In this document: piece by piece, positions 7,945 through 17,791 of the stretch
Layout: each line of letters starts with the position of its first letter
Position numbering within the stretch: position 1 is the first letter of the stretch
DNA from: Polaribacter marinaquae
Lineage (GTDB): Bacteria; Bacteroidota; Bacteroidia; Flavobacteriales; Flavobacteriaceae
NCBI RefSeq assembly: GCF_038019025.1
Contig: NZ_CP150496.1
Location: 585,501 to 649,500 of the forward strand
Length of the DNA stretch: 64,000 nucleotides
Direction: 5' to 3'
Program-made: the position numbers and the translations under genes
The notes under the pieces: model-generated
Database searches by the model: none
Told to the model about the DNA's origin: nothing
The model's input: only the letters and a program-made list of their open reading frames with translations

Positions 7945-8958
7945 ATGAAGATATTATACGCTATACAAGGTACAGGAAACGGACATTTAACCAGAGCAAA
8001 AGAAATTATACCAATTTTACAACAAAAAGGAGATTTAGATATATTATTAAGTGGTAACGAAAATAATATTCCGTTGGGTTTTGATGTAAAATACAATTTA
8101 AAAGGTTTAAATTTTACTTTTGGTAAAAACGGTGGAATAGACTTTATAGCGAGTTATAAAAAAATGAATTTATATCGATTTTATAAAGAAATAAAAAACT
8201 TACCTGTAAAAGATTACGACCTAATTATAAATGATTTTGAACCAGTTTCTGCTTGGGCTGCTCGGTTAAATAATGTAAACATCATTTCTTTAAGTCATCA
8301 AAATGCTGTTTTAGACGCAGCTTCACCAAAAATAGGTAAATTTAAAATTGAAAAGCTAATTTTAAAATATTATGCACCTTCTAAAGTAAGATTTGGCTTT
8401 CATTTTAACAGTTATAGTTCAGCAATATTTTTGCCAATTATCAGAAAAAAAATAAGACACAAAACAGTAAAAAACAAAGGCCATTTTACTGTCTATTTAC
8501 CTTCTTATCATCATGATAAAATAGCAAAAATACTTTCTAAAATTCCGATTGTAAAATGGCATATTTTTTCTAAGGATACTACGAAATTAATCTTCGAGAA
8601 AAATATTACTATTTTTCCTGTTAACGAATTTGATTTTATAAAAAGTATGGCAAGTTCTAGTGGTGTCTTGTGTGGTGCGGGATTCGAAACACCTTCTGAA
8701 GCCTTATTTTTAAAGAAAAGGTTAATGGTTATACCTATGAAAAATCAATATGAACAACAATGCAACGCACTTGCGCTAAAAGAAATGGGGGTTCATACAA
8801 TAAAAAAACTAAGTAAAAAACAGGTGCCTAAAATTGCAAAATGGATTCGTTCTGAAAATATTATTGAAGTAAATTATGCTGACACTACAGAAGACCTTTT
8901 AGAAGCTTTATTGTTGCCCTATTATAAATCTTCTTCTTTACCTACCATTTTATCGTAG
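7945..8958 (+). CDS. Glycosyltransferase family protein (MJ1255-like)
   Basis: A 337-residue GT-B type protein. It opens MKILYAIQGTGNGHLTRAKE, the N-terminal signature of the MJ1255/VC2487 family, and has a C-terminal nucleotide-sugar region with VLCGAGFETPSEALFLKKRLMVIP and NQYEQQCNA (about 252-290). No signal peptide or membrane segment is seen, so it acts in the cytoplasm or at the inner face of the membrane. Donor and acceptor are unknown. It is 3 bases after the LpxH-like gene and its last 17 bases overlap the end of the convergent ung gene. Confidence 0.82.
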   Translation: MKILYAIQGTGNGHLTRAKEIIPILQQKGDLDILLSGNENNIPLGFDVKYNLKGLNFTFGKNGGIDFIASYKKMNLYRFYKEIKNLPVKDYDLIINDFEPVSAWAARLNNVNIISLSHQNAVLDAASPKIGKFKIEKLILKYYAPSKVRFGFHFNSYSSAIFLPIIRKKIRHKTVKNKGHFTVYLPSYHHDKIAKILSKIPIVKWHIFSKDTTKLIFEKNITIFPVNEFDFIKSMASSSGVLCGAGFETPSEALFLKKRLMVIPMKNQYEQQCNALALKEMGVHTIKKLSKKQVPKIAKWIRSENIIEVNYADTTEDLLEALLLPYYKSSSLPTILS

Positions 8959-9604
8959 TTTTCTGTAATTTTTGAAGAATTTTATTGGTTTTAGAAAAAT
9001 GTTTAGAACCAAACCAACCTCTCCATGCGCCTAAAGGAGAAGGATGTGGCGCAGTAAGAATTGTATGTTTTTTTATATCAATCAATTTAGATTTACTTTC
9101 AGCAAATTTACCCCAAAGTAAAAAAACTACATTTTCTTTTTCATTAGAAATTTGTTTAATTATAGCATCTGTAAAGGTTTCCCATCCTTTTTTCTGATGA
9201 CTTCCGGCTTCGTGCGCTCTAACTGTTAGTGTTGCATTTAATAATAAAACGCCTTGTTTTGCCCATTTTTCTAAGTTTCCACTTTCTGGAATTTCTTGAT
9301 TTAAATCCGTAGAAATCTCTTTAAAAATATTTTTTAACGAAGGCGGGTGTTTCATATTATCTTGTACAGAAAAGCACAAACCATTTGCTTGATTTTCGTC
9401 GTGATATGGATCTTGACCAATAATAACAACCTTTAAATCATCGAAAGAACAATAATCGAAAGCAGCAAAAATATCTTCTTTTTTAGGAAAACATTGATGA
9501 TTTTTATATTCTTCATCTACAAAATTGAGCAACTCTTTAAAATAAGGTTTATCAAATTCATTTTGTAAAATATTTTTCCAGCTATCAGCTATTTTTAGTT
9601 GCAT
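8942..9604 (-). CDS. ung: Uracil-DNA glycosylase, family 1
   Basis: A 220-residue protein of the usual length for Ung. Catalytic motif A is GQDPYHD with D65 as the water-activating residue, LLNATLTVRAHEAGSHQ carries the substrate-binding region, and the DNA-intercalation motif HPSPLGAWRGWFGS holds catalytic H187. It removes uracil from DNA to start base-excision repair. Its stop overlaps the 3' end of the convergent glycosyltransferase gene by 17 bases. It is divergent from mutS2, from which it is separated by only 36 bases, so the two repair genes share a promoter region. Confidence 0.97.
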   Translation of the reverse strand: MQLKIADSWKNILQNEFDKPYFKELLNFVDEEYKNHQCFPKKEDIFAAFDYCSFDDLKVVIIGQDPYHDENQANGLCFSVQDNMKHPPSLKNIFKEISTDLNQEIPESGNLEKWAKQGVLLLNATLTVRAHEAGSHQKKGWETFTDAIIKQISNEKENVVFLLWGKFAESKSKLIDIKKHTILTAPHPSPLGAWRGWFGSKHFSKTNKILQKLQKTTIKW

Positions 9605-9611
9605 TGTTTCT

Positions 9612-9635
9612 TATTTTTGTAGTACATCAAAATTA
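9612..9635. promoter_or_regulatory. Putative divergent promoters of ung and mutS2
   Basis: Two -7 boxes lie back to back: TATTTTTG at 9612-9619 on the plus strand (toward mutS2) and TAATTTTG on the minus strand at 9628-9635 (toward ung). Both match TAnnTTTG exactly. Neither has an obvious -33 TTG at the right distance. Confidence 0.4.
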
Positions 9636-9640
9636 CAAAT

Positions 9641-11848
9641 TTGAGAACAAATATTTCAGAAAAAACATTACAAGATTTAGAATTTACGACTGTTTTACAG
9701 CATGTTTCAGAACATTGTATTAGTGGTTTAGGTAAAGAAAAAGTTTTTAATACAACACCTATAGAAAGTAGAAAGCAATTGTTTAGAGAATTGCATTTGG
9801 TAAACGAATATTTATCTTCTTTTGAGAGTGAAAACAGAGTGCCAAATCATGGTTTTGATAATGTTACAGAAAGTGTAAAACGTTTGGCAATAGAAAACAG
9901 TTTTATAGAAACAGAAGCTTTTTTAAAAATTGCAACAACTTCTTTAACTGTAAATGAATTGATTAAATTTTTTAAAAAATTTAAAGTTCAGTTCCCAACC
10001 TTTTTTGAAGTTTCTCAAAAAATAGAATTTACAACCTATGTAGATGATGAAATAAAAAAAATTATTGATATTTCTGGTGAAGTAAAAAACAATGCTTCTG
10101 CCGCATTAAAACAAATTAGAAGAGATATTAATAACATTAGAGGTAAAATTGGTGCAAGTTTTTCTAGTGCTTTATCAAAAGCAATTTCCGCAGGTTATTT
10201 AGATGATATTAAAGAAACAATTGTAGATAATCAGCGAGTATTGGCTGTTTCTGCAATGCACAGAAGAAAAGTTGCTGGTAGTTTATTGGGCGCTTCTAAA
10301 TCTGGTAATATCGTTTATATAGCACCACAAGCAACTTTAGCATATAGTAGAGAATATCAAAATTTAGTGTACGAAGAAAAGCAAGAAGTAATTAAAATAT
10401 TACGTGCTTTAGCAGAAACAATTCGTCCTTTTACGCCACTTCTAGAAGAATATTTAGATTTTTTAGTTCATACAGATGCTGTTGGTGCAAAAGCGAAGTA
10501 TTCTAGAGAAATGAATGCTGTGTTACCTAAAATTACGAAAGAAAAAAGAGTTTATTTTAAAAATGCTTATCATCCCATTTTATGGAAAAAAAATAATGCG
10601 CAAAACTTAGAAACCATTTCGCAGTCTATAGAATTAAATGAAAAACAGCAAATTATAGTAATTTCTGGACCAAATGCAGGTGGAAAAAGTATCACTCTAA
10701 AAACAATAGGTTTACTGCAATTAATGTTGCAAAGCGGTTTGTTAATTCCGGTTGATGAAAGAAGTCAAACCTATATTTTTGATACAATTTTAACTGATAT
10801 TGGAGATAATCAATCCATAGAAAATCAATTAAGTACTTATAGTTATCGCTTAAAAAATATGCGCTATTTTTTAAGAAAATGTAATGAAAATACGTTGTTT
10901 TTAATTGATGAATTTGGTACTGGTTCTGATCCTGAGTTAGGTGGTGCTTTAGCAGAAATTTTCTTAGAAGAGTTTTATAATAAAAAAGCATTCGGTATTA
11001 TAACAACACATTATTCTAATTTAAAAGTTTTAGCAAACGAATTAGACAATGTTACCAATGCAAATATGCAGTTTAACGAGAGAACTTTAGAACCGTTATA
11101 CAAACTATTTGTAGGACAAGCAGGTAGTTCTTTTACTTTTGAAGTTGCACAAAAAAACGGAATTCCTTTTAGCTTAATTAATAAAGCTAAAAAAAGAGTA
11201 GAAACAGAAAAAGTTAGATTAGATAAAACAATTTCTAAACTGCAAAAAGAACGCAGTAGATTGCAAAGAACTTCTGATAATCTTGAAAAACAAAAGTCTA
11301 AAGGACAAGAACATTTGGATAGTTTACAAGAAAAAGAAGATAAAATTCAGTCTAAACTAGCTGGTTTTCAAGAGTTATATGACAATAACCAAAGAATGCT
11401 TTCTCTTGGTAGAAAAATTAATGAGTTTCTAAACAAATACTTTCAAAATAATAATAAAAAAGAATTAAACACTAGTTTTAATAAATGGGTTGCAGACGAA
11501 AAAGTTAAGTATGCAAAGAAAAACCCGATAAAGCCTAAAACCAAATCTCAAAAACAAAAAGCAAAAGTTGTAGAAAAACAAATGCAAGAGGTTATAAAAA
11601 AGGTAGAAAAAGAAGTATTAAAAAAGGTAGTTGAAGTTAGAAAAGAGAAAAAAATAGAAGAAATTAAAGTTGCAAAAGAAAAGGCTTCTTACAATTATAA
11701 AATTAATGATCGTGTTAGAATTATAGACTCTAATTCTGTAGGAACTATTGATAAAATTGACAAGAAAAATGTTACTATTAATTATGGCGTATTCACTACA
11801 AAAACAACTTTAAATAAAATTGAACTTGTAGAAAAAGCTAAAAAATAG
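9641..11848 (+). CDS. mutS2: MutS2-family ATPase lacking the Smr nuclease domain
   Basis: A 735-residue MutS2 homologue. The MutS core/lever region covers about 1-320, the ATPase has P-loop GPNAGGKS at 343-350 and Walker B LIDEFGTGSDPE near 420, followed by THYSNLK. A long lysine/glutamate-rich coiled coil (about 510-680) leads to a small beta domain (YKINDRVRIID to the end). The C-terminal Smr endonuclease domain of Bacillus-type MutS2 is missing. The family acts on recombination intermediates or stalled ribosomes. No upstream ATG fits; the start is TTG 9641, giving the conserved N-terminus NISEKTLQDLEF. Confidence 0.9.
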   Translation: MRTNISEKTLQDLEFTTVLQHVSEHCISGLGKEKVFNTTPIESRKQLFRELHLVNEYLSSFESENRVPNHGFDNVTESVKRLAIENSFIETEAFLKIATTSLTVNELIKFFKKFKVQFPTFFEVSQKIEFTTYVDDEIKKIIDISGEVKNNASAALKQIRRDINNIRGKIGASFSSALSKAISAGYLDDIKETIVDNQRVLAVSAMHRRKVAGSLLGASKSGNIVYIAPQATLAYSREYQNLVYEEKQEVIKILRALAETIRPFTPLLEEYLDFLVHTDAVGAKAKYSREMNAVLPKITKEKRVYFKNAYHPILWKKNNAQNLETISQSIELNEKQQIIVISGPNAGGKSITLKTIGLLQLMLQSGLLIPVDERSQTYIFDTILTDIGDNQSIENQLSTYSYRLKNMRYFLRKCNENTLFLIDEFGTGSDPELGGALAEIFLEEFYNKKAFGIITTHYSNLKVLANELDNVTNANMQFNERTLEPLYKLFVGQAGSSFTFEVAQKNGIPFSLINKAKKRVETEKVRLDKTISKLQKERSRLQRTSDNLEKQKSKGQEHLDSLQEKEDKIQSKLAGFQELYDNNQRMLSLGRKINEFLNKYFQNNNKKELNTSFNKWVADEKVKYAKKNPIKPKTKSQKQKAKVVEKQMQEVIKKVEKEVLKKVVEVRKEKKIEEIKVAKEKASYNYKINDRVRIIDSNSVGTIDKIDKKNVTINYGVFTTKTTLNKIELVEKAKK

Positions 11849-12027
11849 AAGCTTCAAAATTTAAAATACTAGAATTAGGCATAAAAAATTAATATAAATT
11901 TCAATTCAGTAATAATTTTGAGCCTTTTTTGTAAAATCAATAAAAATTTACAAACCACTTCCCTATTCTGTAATTATCATTATTTTATTCAGATATTTGT
12001 TTTAACAACACCTATTTAAAAAAGAAA

Positions 12028-14925
12028 ATGATTCAAAATACTGTTTTAAAACAACTTCATAATTCACTTTCTGGAGACGTCTTATTCGACAATTTACATA
12101 AAACATTGTATGCTACAGATGCATCTGTTTATCGAAAAATACCTTTAGCGGTTGCTTTTCCTAAAAATGATAAAGATTTAAAAACATTAATTGAATTTGC
12201 AAAAAAAAACAACACGACTTTAATACCAAGAACAGCAGGTACATCTCTTGCAGGCCAATGTGTTGGTGATGGTATTGTAGTTGACGTTTCTAAACATTTT
12301 ACAAAAATTATTTCTTTTGATGCAGTAAATAAAACTGTAACACTTCAACCTGGTGTTGTTAGAGATTCTTTAAATGTTTATTTAAAAGAATTCGGATTGT
12401 TTTTTGGACCAAATACTTCTACGTCTAATCGATGTATGATTGGCGGAATGGTTGGTAACAATTCATCAGGAAGCACTTCTATAAAATATGGTGTAACTAG
12501 AGACAAAGTTTTAGAAATTAAAGCCATTTTAAGTGATGGAAGTTCTGCTACTTTTAATGAAATTACTTCTGATGAGTTTCTTGAAAAAATAAAAGAAAAT
12601 ACGCAAGAAGGTAAAATTTATAGAGCAATTTACTCTGAGTTATCTCAAATTGAAAATCAGAAAGAAATAAAAAAAGAATTTCCGAAAGAAACAATTCATA
12701 GAAGAAACACAGGTTATGCAGTTGATGAGTTTTTATCTTCAGATTTATTTGGCGGAACTGAATCTACAATTAATATTGCTAAATTTCTAAGTGGTAGCGA
12801 AGGCACATTAGCTTTTTCTACATCGATTACACTTCAATTAGACGATTTACCACCTACTGAAAGTATAATGGTTTGTACGCATTTTAAAAGTGTAAACGAA
12901 AGCTTAATTGCTACTGTAACTGCAATGAATCATAATTTATACAATTGTGAGCTTATGGATAAAACCATATTAGATTGTACTAAAAACAATAGAGATTTGG
13001 CAAAAAATCGATTCTTTTTAAAAGGTGATCCAGAAGCTGTTTTAATGTTAGAAGTTTCTGCAAATTCTTTAGATAAAGCAGAGGTTTTAGCCGATAATTT
13101 AATTAAAGATTTAGAAAAAAATAATTTAGGTTATCATCACCCTAAAGTTTACGGTAAAGACATTGCAAAAGTTCATTATTTAAGAAAAGCAGGTTTAGGT
13201 GCTTTAGGTAATATGATTGGCGATATGAAAGCGGTTGCATGTATAGAAGATACAGCGGTTGCCCTAGAAGATTTGCCAAATTATATAGAAGAATTCACCC
13301 AAATAATGTCTAAATACAAGCAAAATGCTGTGTATTATGCACATGCTGGCGCTGGTGAATTGCATTTAAGACCAATATTAAATTTAAAAAAGAAGGCAGA
13401 TGTTGTTTTATTTAGAAAAATAACTACTGAAACTGCAGAATTGGTAAAAAAATACAAAGGTTCCTTTAGCGGCGAACATGGGGATGGTATTGTACGTGCA
13501 GAATTTATTCCGTTAATGATTGGTGAAAAAAATTATCAATTGCTAAGAAGAATAAAAAAAGCTTTTGATCCCGATAATATTTTTAACAAAGGTAAAATTA
13601 CAGATGCTTTTTCTATGGATGAGAATTTGCGTTATGAAATTGATCGTGATGAGCCAGAAATTAAAACAATTCAAGATTTTTCTGACAGTGAAGGGATTTT
13701 AAAATTAGCAGAAAAATGTAATGGTTCTGGCGATTGTAGAAAACCCGTAGAAGCTGGCGGAACAATGTGCCCTAGTTATAGAGCAACAAAAGACGAAAAA
13801 GATACCACACGTGCAAGAGCAAATACTTTACGTGAATTTCTAACAAATTCTAAAGAAGCAAATAAATTCAATCATAAAGAGTTAAAAGAAGTATTTGACT
13901 TGTGTTTAAGCTGTAAAGCCTGTGCTTCAGAATGCCCAAGTAATGTTGATATTGCTACTATGAAAGCAGAATTTTTATATCAATATCAAGAAACAAATGG
14001 TTATTCTTTTAGAATTAAATTATTTGCAGAAAATGTAAAATACAATAAGTTGGGTAGCATTGTACCTAGTTTAACAAATGCTATTTTAAATACACCGTTT
14101 GCAAAAGCTGCCATGGGTGTTGCTAAAGAAAGAACAGTACCTAAATTAGCAAAATCAACTTTAAAAAAATGGTATAAAAAACAACCAATTACAAAACATA
14201 AAAAAACAGTTTATTTATTTTGTGATGAATTTACTAACTTTTATGATGTAGAAATTGGTAAAGATGCTTATTACTTATTAGATAAACTTGGCTATAATTT
14301 AAAAATTGTAAATCATGAAGAATCTGGAAGAAGCTATATTTCTAAAGGATTTTTAAAACAAGCTAAAGCTGTTTGTAATTTTAATGTAACTATTTTTAAA
14401 GATATTATTACAGAGAAAACCCCTTTAATAGGAATAGAACCTTCTGCTATTTTAACTTTTAGAGATGAATATATTCGATTAGCAGATGACAAAAAATCCG
14501 CAGAAAAAATTGCAAAAAATGTGTTTACTTTTGAAGAATTTCTTGCAAAAGAATTAGAAAACAAAAAGTTTGATACTAATGTATTTACTAATAAAACTAA
14601 AACTTTAAAGGTTCATGGGCATTGTCATCAGAAAGCTTTATCTGGTACACACGCAAGTTTTCAAATTTTAAATATTCCTAAAAATTATAACGTAACAATT
14701 ATAAACTCTGGTTGTTGTGGTATGGCAGGTTCTTTTGGTTATGAAAAAGAACATTACCAAATTTCTATGCAAGTAGGCGAAGATACTTTATTTCCAAAAA
14801 TTAGAAATACACCTAAAGAAACAGAAATTGCCGCTGCGGGTACAAGTTGCAGACATCAAATTTACGACGGTACAAAACGAATTGCCAAACACCCAATAAC
14901 TATTCTAAAAGAAGCATTATCTTAG
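12028..14925 (+). CDS. FAD-linked oxidase with Fe-S and CCG domains (D-2-hydroxyacid dehydrogenase type)
   Basis: A 965-residue fusion. An N-terminal PCMH FAD-binding domain (RTAGTSLAGQCVGDG, about 67-81) and FAD-oxidase C domain (SGEHGDGIVRAEF) are followed by a ferredoxin part with cysteines C564, C570, C581 and the CxxCxxCxxxC motif at C626-C636, then two CCG domains (GHCHQKALSG; SGCCGMAGSFGYE with C896/C897). This layout matches YdiJ and D-lactate/D-2-hydroxyglutarate dehydrogenases that pass electrons to quinone. Which hydroxyacid is oxidised is not evident. It starts an operon with an MFS transporter 4 bases downstream and an aldo/keto reductase. Confidence 0.88.
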   Translation: MIQNTVLKQLHNSLSGDVLFDNLHKTLYATDASVYRKIPLAVAFPKNDKDLKTLIEFAKKNNTTLIPRTAGTSLAGQCVGDGIVVDVSKHFTKIISFDAVNKTVTLQPGVVRDSLNVYLKEFGLFFGPNTSTSNRCMIGGMVGNNSSGSTSIKYGVTRDKVLEIKAILSDGSSATFNEITSDEFLEKIKENTQEGKIYRAIYSELSQIENQKEIKKEFPKETIHRRNTGYAVDEFLSSDLFGGTESTINIAKFLSGSEGTLAFSTSITLQLDDLPPTESIMVCTHFKSVNESLIATVTAMNHNLYNCELMDKTILDCTKNNRDLAKNRFFLKGDPEAVLMLEVSANSLDKAEVLADNLIKDLEKNNLGYHHPKVYGKDIAKVHYLRKAGLGALGNMIGDMKAVACIEDTAVALEDLPNYIEEFTQIMSKYKQNAVYYAHAGAGELHLRPILNLKKKADVVLFRKITTETAELVKKYKGSFSGEHGDGIVRAEFIPLMIGEKNYQLLRRIKKAFDPDNIFNKGKITDAFSMDENLRYEIDRDEPEIKTIQDFSDSEGILKLAEKCNGSGDCRKPVEAGGTMCPSYRATKDEKDTTRARANTLREFLTNSKEANKFNHKELKEVFDLCLSCKACASECPSNVDIATMKAEFLYQYQETNGYSFRIKLFAENVKYNKLGSIVPSLTNAILNTPFAKAAMGVAKERTVPKLAKSTLKKWYKKQPITKHKKTVYLFCDEFTNFYDVEIGKDAYYLLDKLGYNLKIVNHEESGRSYISKGFLKQAKAVCNFNVTIFKDIITEKTPLIGIEPSAILTFRDEYIRLADDKKSAEKIAKNVFTFEEFLAKELENKKFDTNVFTNKTKTLKVHGHCHQKALSGTHASFQILNIPKNYNVTIINSGCCGMAGSFGYEKEHYQISMQVGEDTLFPKIRNTPKETEIAAAGTSCRHQIYDGTKRIAKHPITILKEALS

Positions 14926-14929
14926 TACA

Positions 14930-16180
14930 ATGCAAAACAAAAATAAAATAGCTTCTATGCTTACGCTAATTATTGCAGGCGAAGCTATTTTTTTACTTCC
15001 GTTTATTTTAATGCGTGTTTTTAAACCAATTATTAGAGATGTTTTTGTAATTTCTGATGCTGAAATTGGTGAAGCCCAAGCATTATATGGCTTAACAGCT
15101 GTTATTTCTTATTTTCCTGGTGGCTTTCTAGCAGACAAATGGCAAGCAAGAAAATTACTTACGCTATCTTTAATTTTAACTGCTTTTGGTGGATTTTGGA
15201 TGACTATGATTCCATCTATAAATAGCTTAAAAATATTATATGGATTTTGGGGAGTTTCTACAATATTATTATTCTGGGCATCGCTTATAAAAGCAACTAG
15301 GCAATGGGGAAATAAGAACAATCAAGGATTATCATTTGGTTTATTGGATGGTGGTAGAGGCTTTTTTGCAGCTTCAATCGCTTTGTTTGGCGCAAGTATT
15401 CTTACATACTTTTTTCCTAAAAATGCCCTAGAAATTAGCCAAGAAACTAAAATAGAAACTTTACAATACATAATTGGAGCAATAACCTGTATTGTTTTTT
15501 TAATTGCCTTTTTAGTTTGGAAATTCTTACCAAAAGATGATGTTAAAAATTTAAATACAGAAGCTAAATTCAATTTTAAAAAAGCTTTCTCTTTACTAAA
15601 ACAGAAAAAAATAATTTATCATTCATTAATTATTTTTTGTGCATATTGTGCTTATAAGCTTACAGGAGTTTATGGTACTTATGCAAAAGATGTGTGGAAT
15701 TTCAGTTTGCAAGAAGCTACATATTTTGCTGTTTTTATTCAGTTTTTAAGACCATTATCAGCAATTTCGATTGGGTATGTTGCTGATAAATTTTTACCTT
15801 CAAAAATTTTAATTCCTAGTTTTATACTATTAATCTTCTGCTCTTTACTATTAGGTTCTGGTGTTTTTAAAAACCAAATAATTGCATTTTCTTTTACAAG
15901 TTTTATTTTAATGGCTTTTGGTACTTATGCACTAAGAGGTTTATATTTTGCAATCATAGAAGAAACCAACACGCCTTTACAGTTTACAGGTACTTTAGTT
16001 GGTATTATATCTGTAGTTGGTTTTACACCAGATATTTTTATGTCTCTTTTTAACGGTTATATGTTGGGTGAAAATCCGACAATTAACGAATATGAAAATT
16101 TATTTTTAACATTTACCATAATCCCTATTATAGGCTTAATTGCAGCTTTGGGATTTAGAAAATCTATACAAAATGAGTAA
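14930..16180 (+). CDS. MFS transporter
   Basis: A 416-residue membrane protein with about 12 hydrophobic segments. The loop between helices 2 and 3 carries GGFLADKWQARK, the major facilitator signature, and a second copy (YVADKFLPSK) lies in the C-terminal half. The substrate cannot be assigned, but its place 4 bases after a D-2-hydroxyacid dehydrogenase-type gene suggests transport of an organic acid. Its last 8 bases overlap the start of the aldo/keto reductase gene, so the three genes are translated as a unit. Confidence 0.88.
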   Translation: MQNKNKIASMLTLIIAGEAIFLLPFILMRVFKPIIRDVFVISDAEIGEAQALYGLTAVISYFPGGFLADKWQARKLLTLSLILTAFGGFWMTMIPSINSLKILYGFWGVSTILLFWASLIKATRQWGNKNNQGLSFGLLDGGRGFFAASIALFGASILTYFFPKNALEISQETKIETLQYIIGAITCIVFLIAFLVWKFLPKDDVKNLNTEAKFNFKKAFSLLKQKKIIYHSLIIFCAYCAYKLTGVYGTYAKDVWNFSLQEATYFAVFIQFLRPLSAISIGYVADKFLPSKILIPSFILLIFCSLLLGSGVFKNQIIAFSFTSFILMAFGTYALRGLYFAIIEETNTPLQFTGTLVGIISVVGFTPDIFMSLFNGYMLGENPTINEYENLFLTFTIIPIIGLIAALGFRKSIQNE

Positions 16181-17177
16181 AAAACAAAAGTACGCTCCTT
16201 CTAAAGAAAGGTATGACAAAATGAATTATAGAAGAACTGGAAATAGCGGATTATTACTACCGGAAATTTCTTTAGGTTTATGGCATAATTTCGGAGAAAA
16301 TGACGATTTTAAAAATGCTAGAAATTTAATTAAATGTGCCTTTGACCACGGAATTACTCATTTTGATTTGGCTAATAATTATGGTCCACCATACGGTTCT
16401 GCAGAAACTACTTTTGGAAAAATCCTTAAAAAAGATTTTAAAAACTATAGAGATGAAATGATTATTTCATCTAAAGCAGGTTACGATATGTGGGAAGGAC
16501 CATACGGGAATAATGGTTCAAAGAAATATCTAATTTCTAGTTTAGACCAAAGTTTACAGCGATTAAATCTTGATTATGTTGATATATTTTATCATCACAG
16601 ACCAGATTACAACACGCCTTTAGAAGAAACAATGGGCGCCTTAGATTTAATGGTTAAACAAGGTAAAGCTTTGTATGTTGGTTTATCTAATTACAAACCA
16701 AAAGAGGCAAAAAAAGCGTTTGAAATTTTAAAAGAGTTAGGTACACCTTGTTTAATACATCAACCACGTTATAGTCTGTTTGACCGTTGGGTAGAAGATG
16801 GTTTATTAAATTTATTAGAAGAATCTAAAGTTGGTGCCATTTGTTTTTCTCCGTTAGCACAAGGTATGTTAACTGATAAATATATTAATGGTTTACCAAA
16901 AGATTCTAGAGCTATAAAAGATGGTAGATATTTAAAAACAGATATGGTTTTAGAAAATTTACTAAAGATTAAAGCATTAAATGAAATTGCAATAAATAGA
17001 AACCAAAATTTGGCTCAAATGGCTATTTCTTGGATTTTAAAAGATGAAAGAATTACATCTGTATTAATTGGAGCAAGTAAAACTTCTCAAATTTCTGATA
17101 GTTTAAAAGCTTTAGACAACATCATTTTTGATAATGATGAATTAGAACAAATTGAAAAAGTTTTAAAAATGAAATAA
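16173..17177 (+). CDS. Aldo/keto reductase (YghZ-like, L-glyceraldehyde-3-phosphate reductase type)
   Basis: A 334-residue TIM-barrel oxidoreductase. The catalytic tetrad is visible: D65 and Y70 in HFDLANNYG, K101 in SSKAG, and H142 in FYHHRPD; the NADPH site includes GASKTSQISD near the C-terminus. The closest described relatives are YghZ/GAP reductases, with an N-terminal YRRTGNSGLLLPEISLGLW. The frame is open from 16140, but ATG 16173 gives the expected MSKKQKY start and overlaps the MFS stop by 8 bases. It probably reduces an aldehyde connected with the two upstream genes. Confidence 0.88.
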   Translation: MSKKQKYAPSKERYDKMNYRRTGNSGLLLPEISLGLWHNFGENDDFKNARNLIKCAFDHGITHFDLANNYGPPYGSAETTFGKILKKDFKNYRDEMIISSKAGYDMWEGPYGNNGSKKYLISSLDQSLQRLNLDYVDIFYHHRPDYNTPLEETMGALDLMVKQGKALYVGLSNYKPKEAKKAFEILKELGTPCLIHQPRYSLFDRWVEDGLLNLLEESKVGAICFSPLAQGMLTDKYINGLPKDSRAIKDGRYLKTDMVLENLLKIKALNEIAINRNQNLAQMAISWILKDERITSVLIGASKTSQISDSLKALDNIIFDNDELEQIEKVLKMK

Positions 17178-17233
17178 TTTTTTAAACCAAATCAAAAAAA
17201 ATAGTACCTTTATGTGCATAATAAAGTAAAAAT

Positions 17234-17788
17234 ATGATTCTGAAAAAGATAACCCCCATCCTATTTTTAGCTATATCTATAGCTAGTTGCTCAATATTAA
17301 AAGCACAAAATTCTGTAAATCTTTCTTTACATCAAGACATGAAACTTCTTATTTGGGGTGATGAACTTGGTAACCGAGCAGGAACTTTAAATTATAACTT
17401 TAGATTAAAACACGAAACCCAAGACAAAAAATACGGATATTTTATGTACGGTTTAGAGTTTGAACAAGCTCTTTTAGATGATATTTATACTCGATTTGGC
17501 GCTTTTGGCGGATTTTCTTTTATGGAAGTCTTAGATGATTACAATTTTCATGTAACACCAAGTATTGGCGCTGGTATTATCAACCGAACAGGTAAAAATT
17601 TATTTAGTTTATCTGCAGGTTTGCAATTTGAATACTTTTTAGGAGACAGATTTAGATTAAGTGTATTAAATCAAATAACTCAGAGAACAGATTTAGAATA
17701 TTTATACGATGATTTAAAATATCGATATAGTTTCTTTATCGGTTTTGAATACACTTTATTTGAATTGAAAAGAAAAAGAAGGCCTTAA
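17234..17788 (+). CDS. Secreted outer-membrane beta-barrel-like protein, function unknown
   Basis: A 184-residue protein with an N-terminal signal (LFLAISIASCSILKAQ). It could be cleaved after KAQ by signal peptidase I or, less likely, lipidated at the cysteine in IASC. The rest is alternating aromatic strands (NYNFRLKHE, YGYFMYGLEFEQ, LQFEYFLGDRFRLSV, YRYSFFIGFEYTL), typical of an 8-stranded barrel. No known domain is recognised. TACCTTTA just upstream (17210-17217) is one base off the -7 consensus. It converges on the acyltransferase gene, with only 3 bases between the stop codons. Confidence 0.7.
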   Translation: MILKKITPILFLAISIASCSILKAQNSVNLSLHQDMKLLIWGDELGNRAGTLNYNFRLKHETQDKKYGYFMYGLEFEQALLDDIYTRFGAFGGFSFMEVLDDYNFHVTPSIGAGIINRTGKNLFSLSAGLQFEYFLGDRFRLSVLNQITQRTDLEYLYDDLKYRYSFFIGFEYTLFELKRKRRP

Positions 17789-17791
17789 TTT

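Noticed and set aside
11862..11937. Possible terminator after mutS2 (AGGC and GCCT with a T run)
   Set aside because: The pairing arms are only about 4-5 bases and about 50 bases apart; too weak to call.
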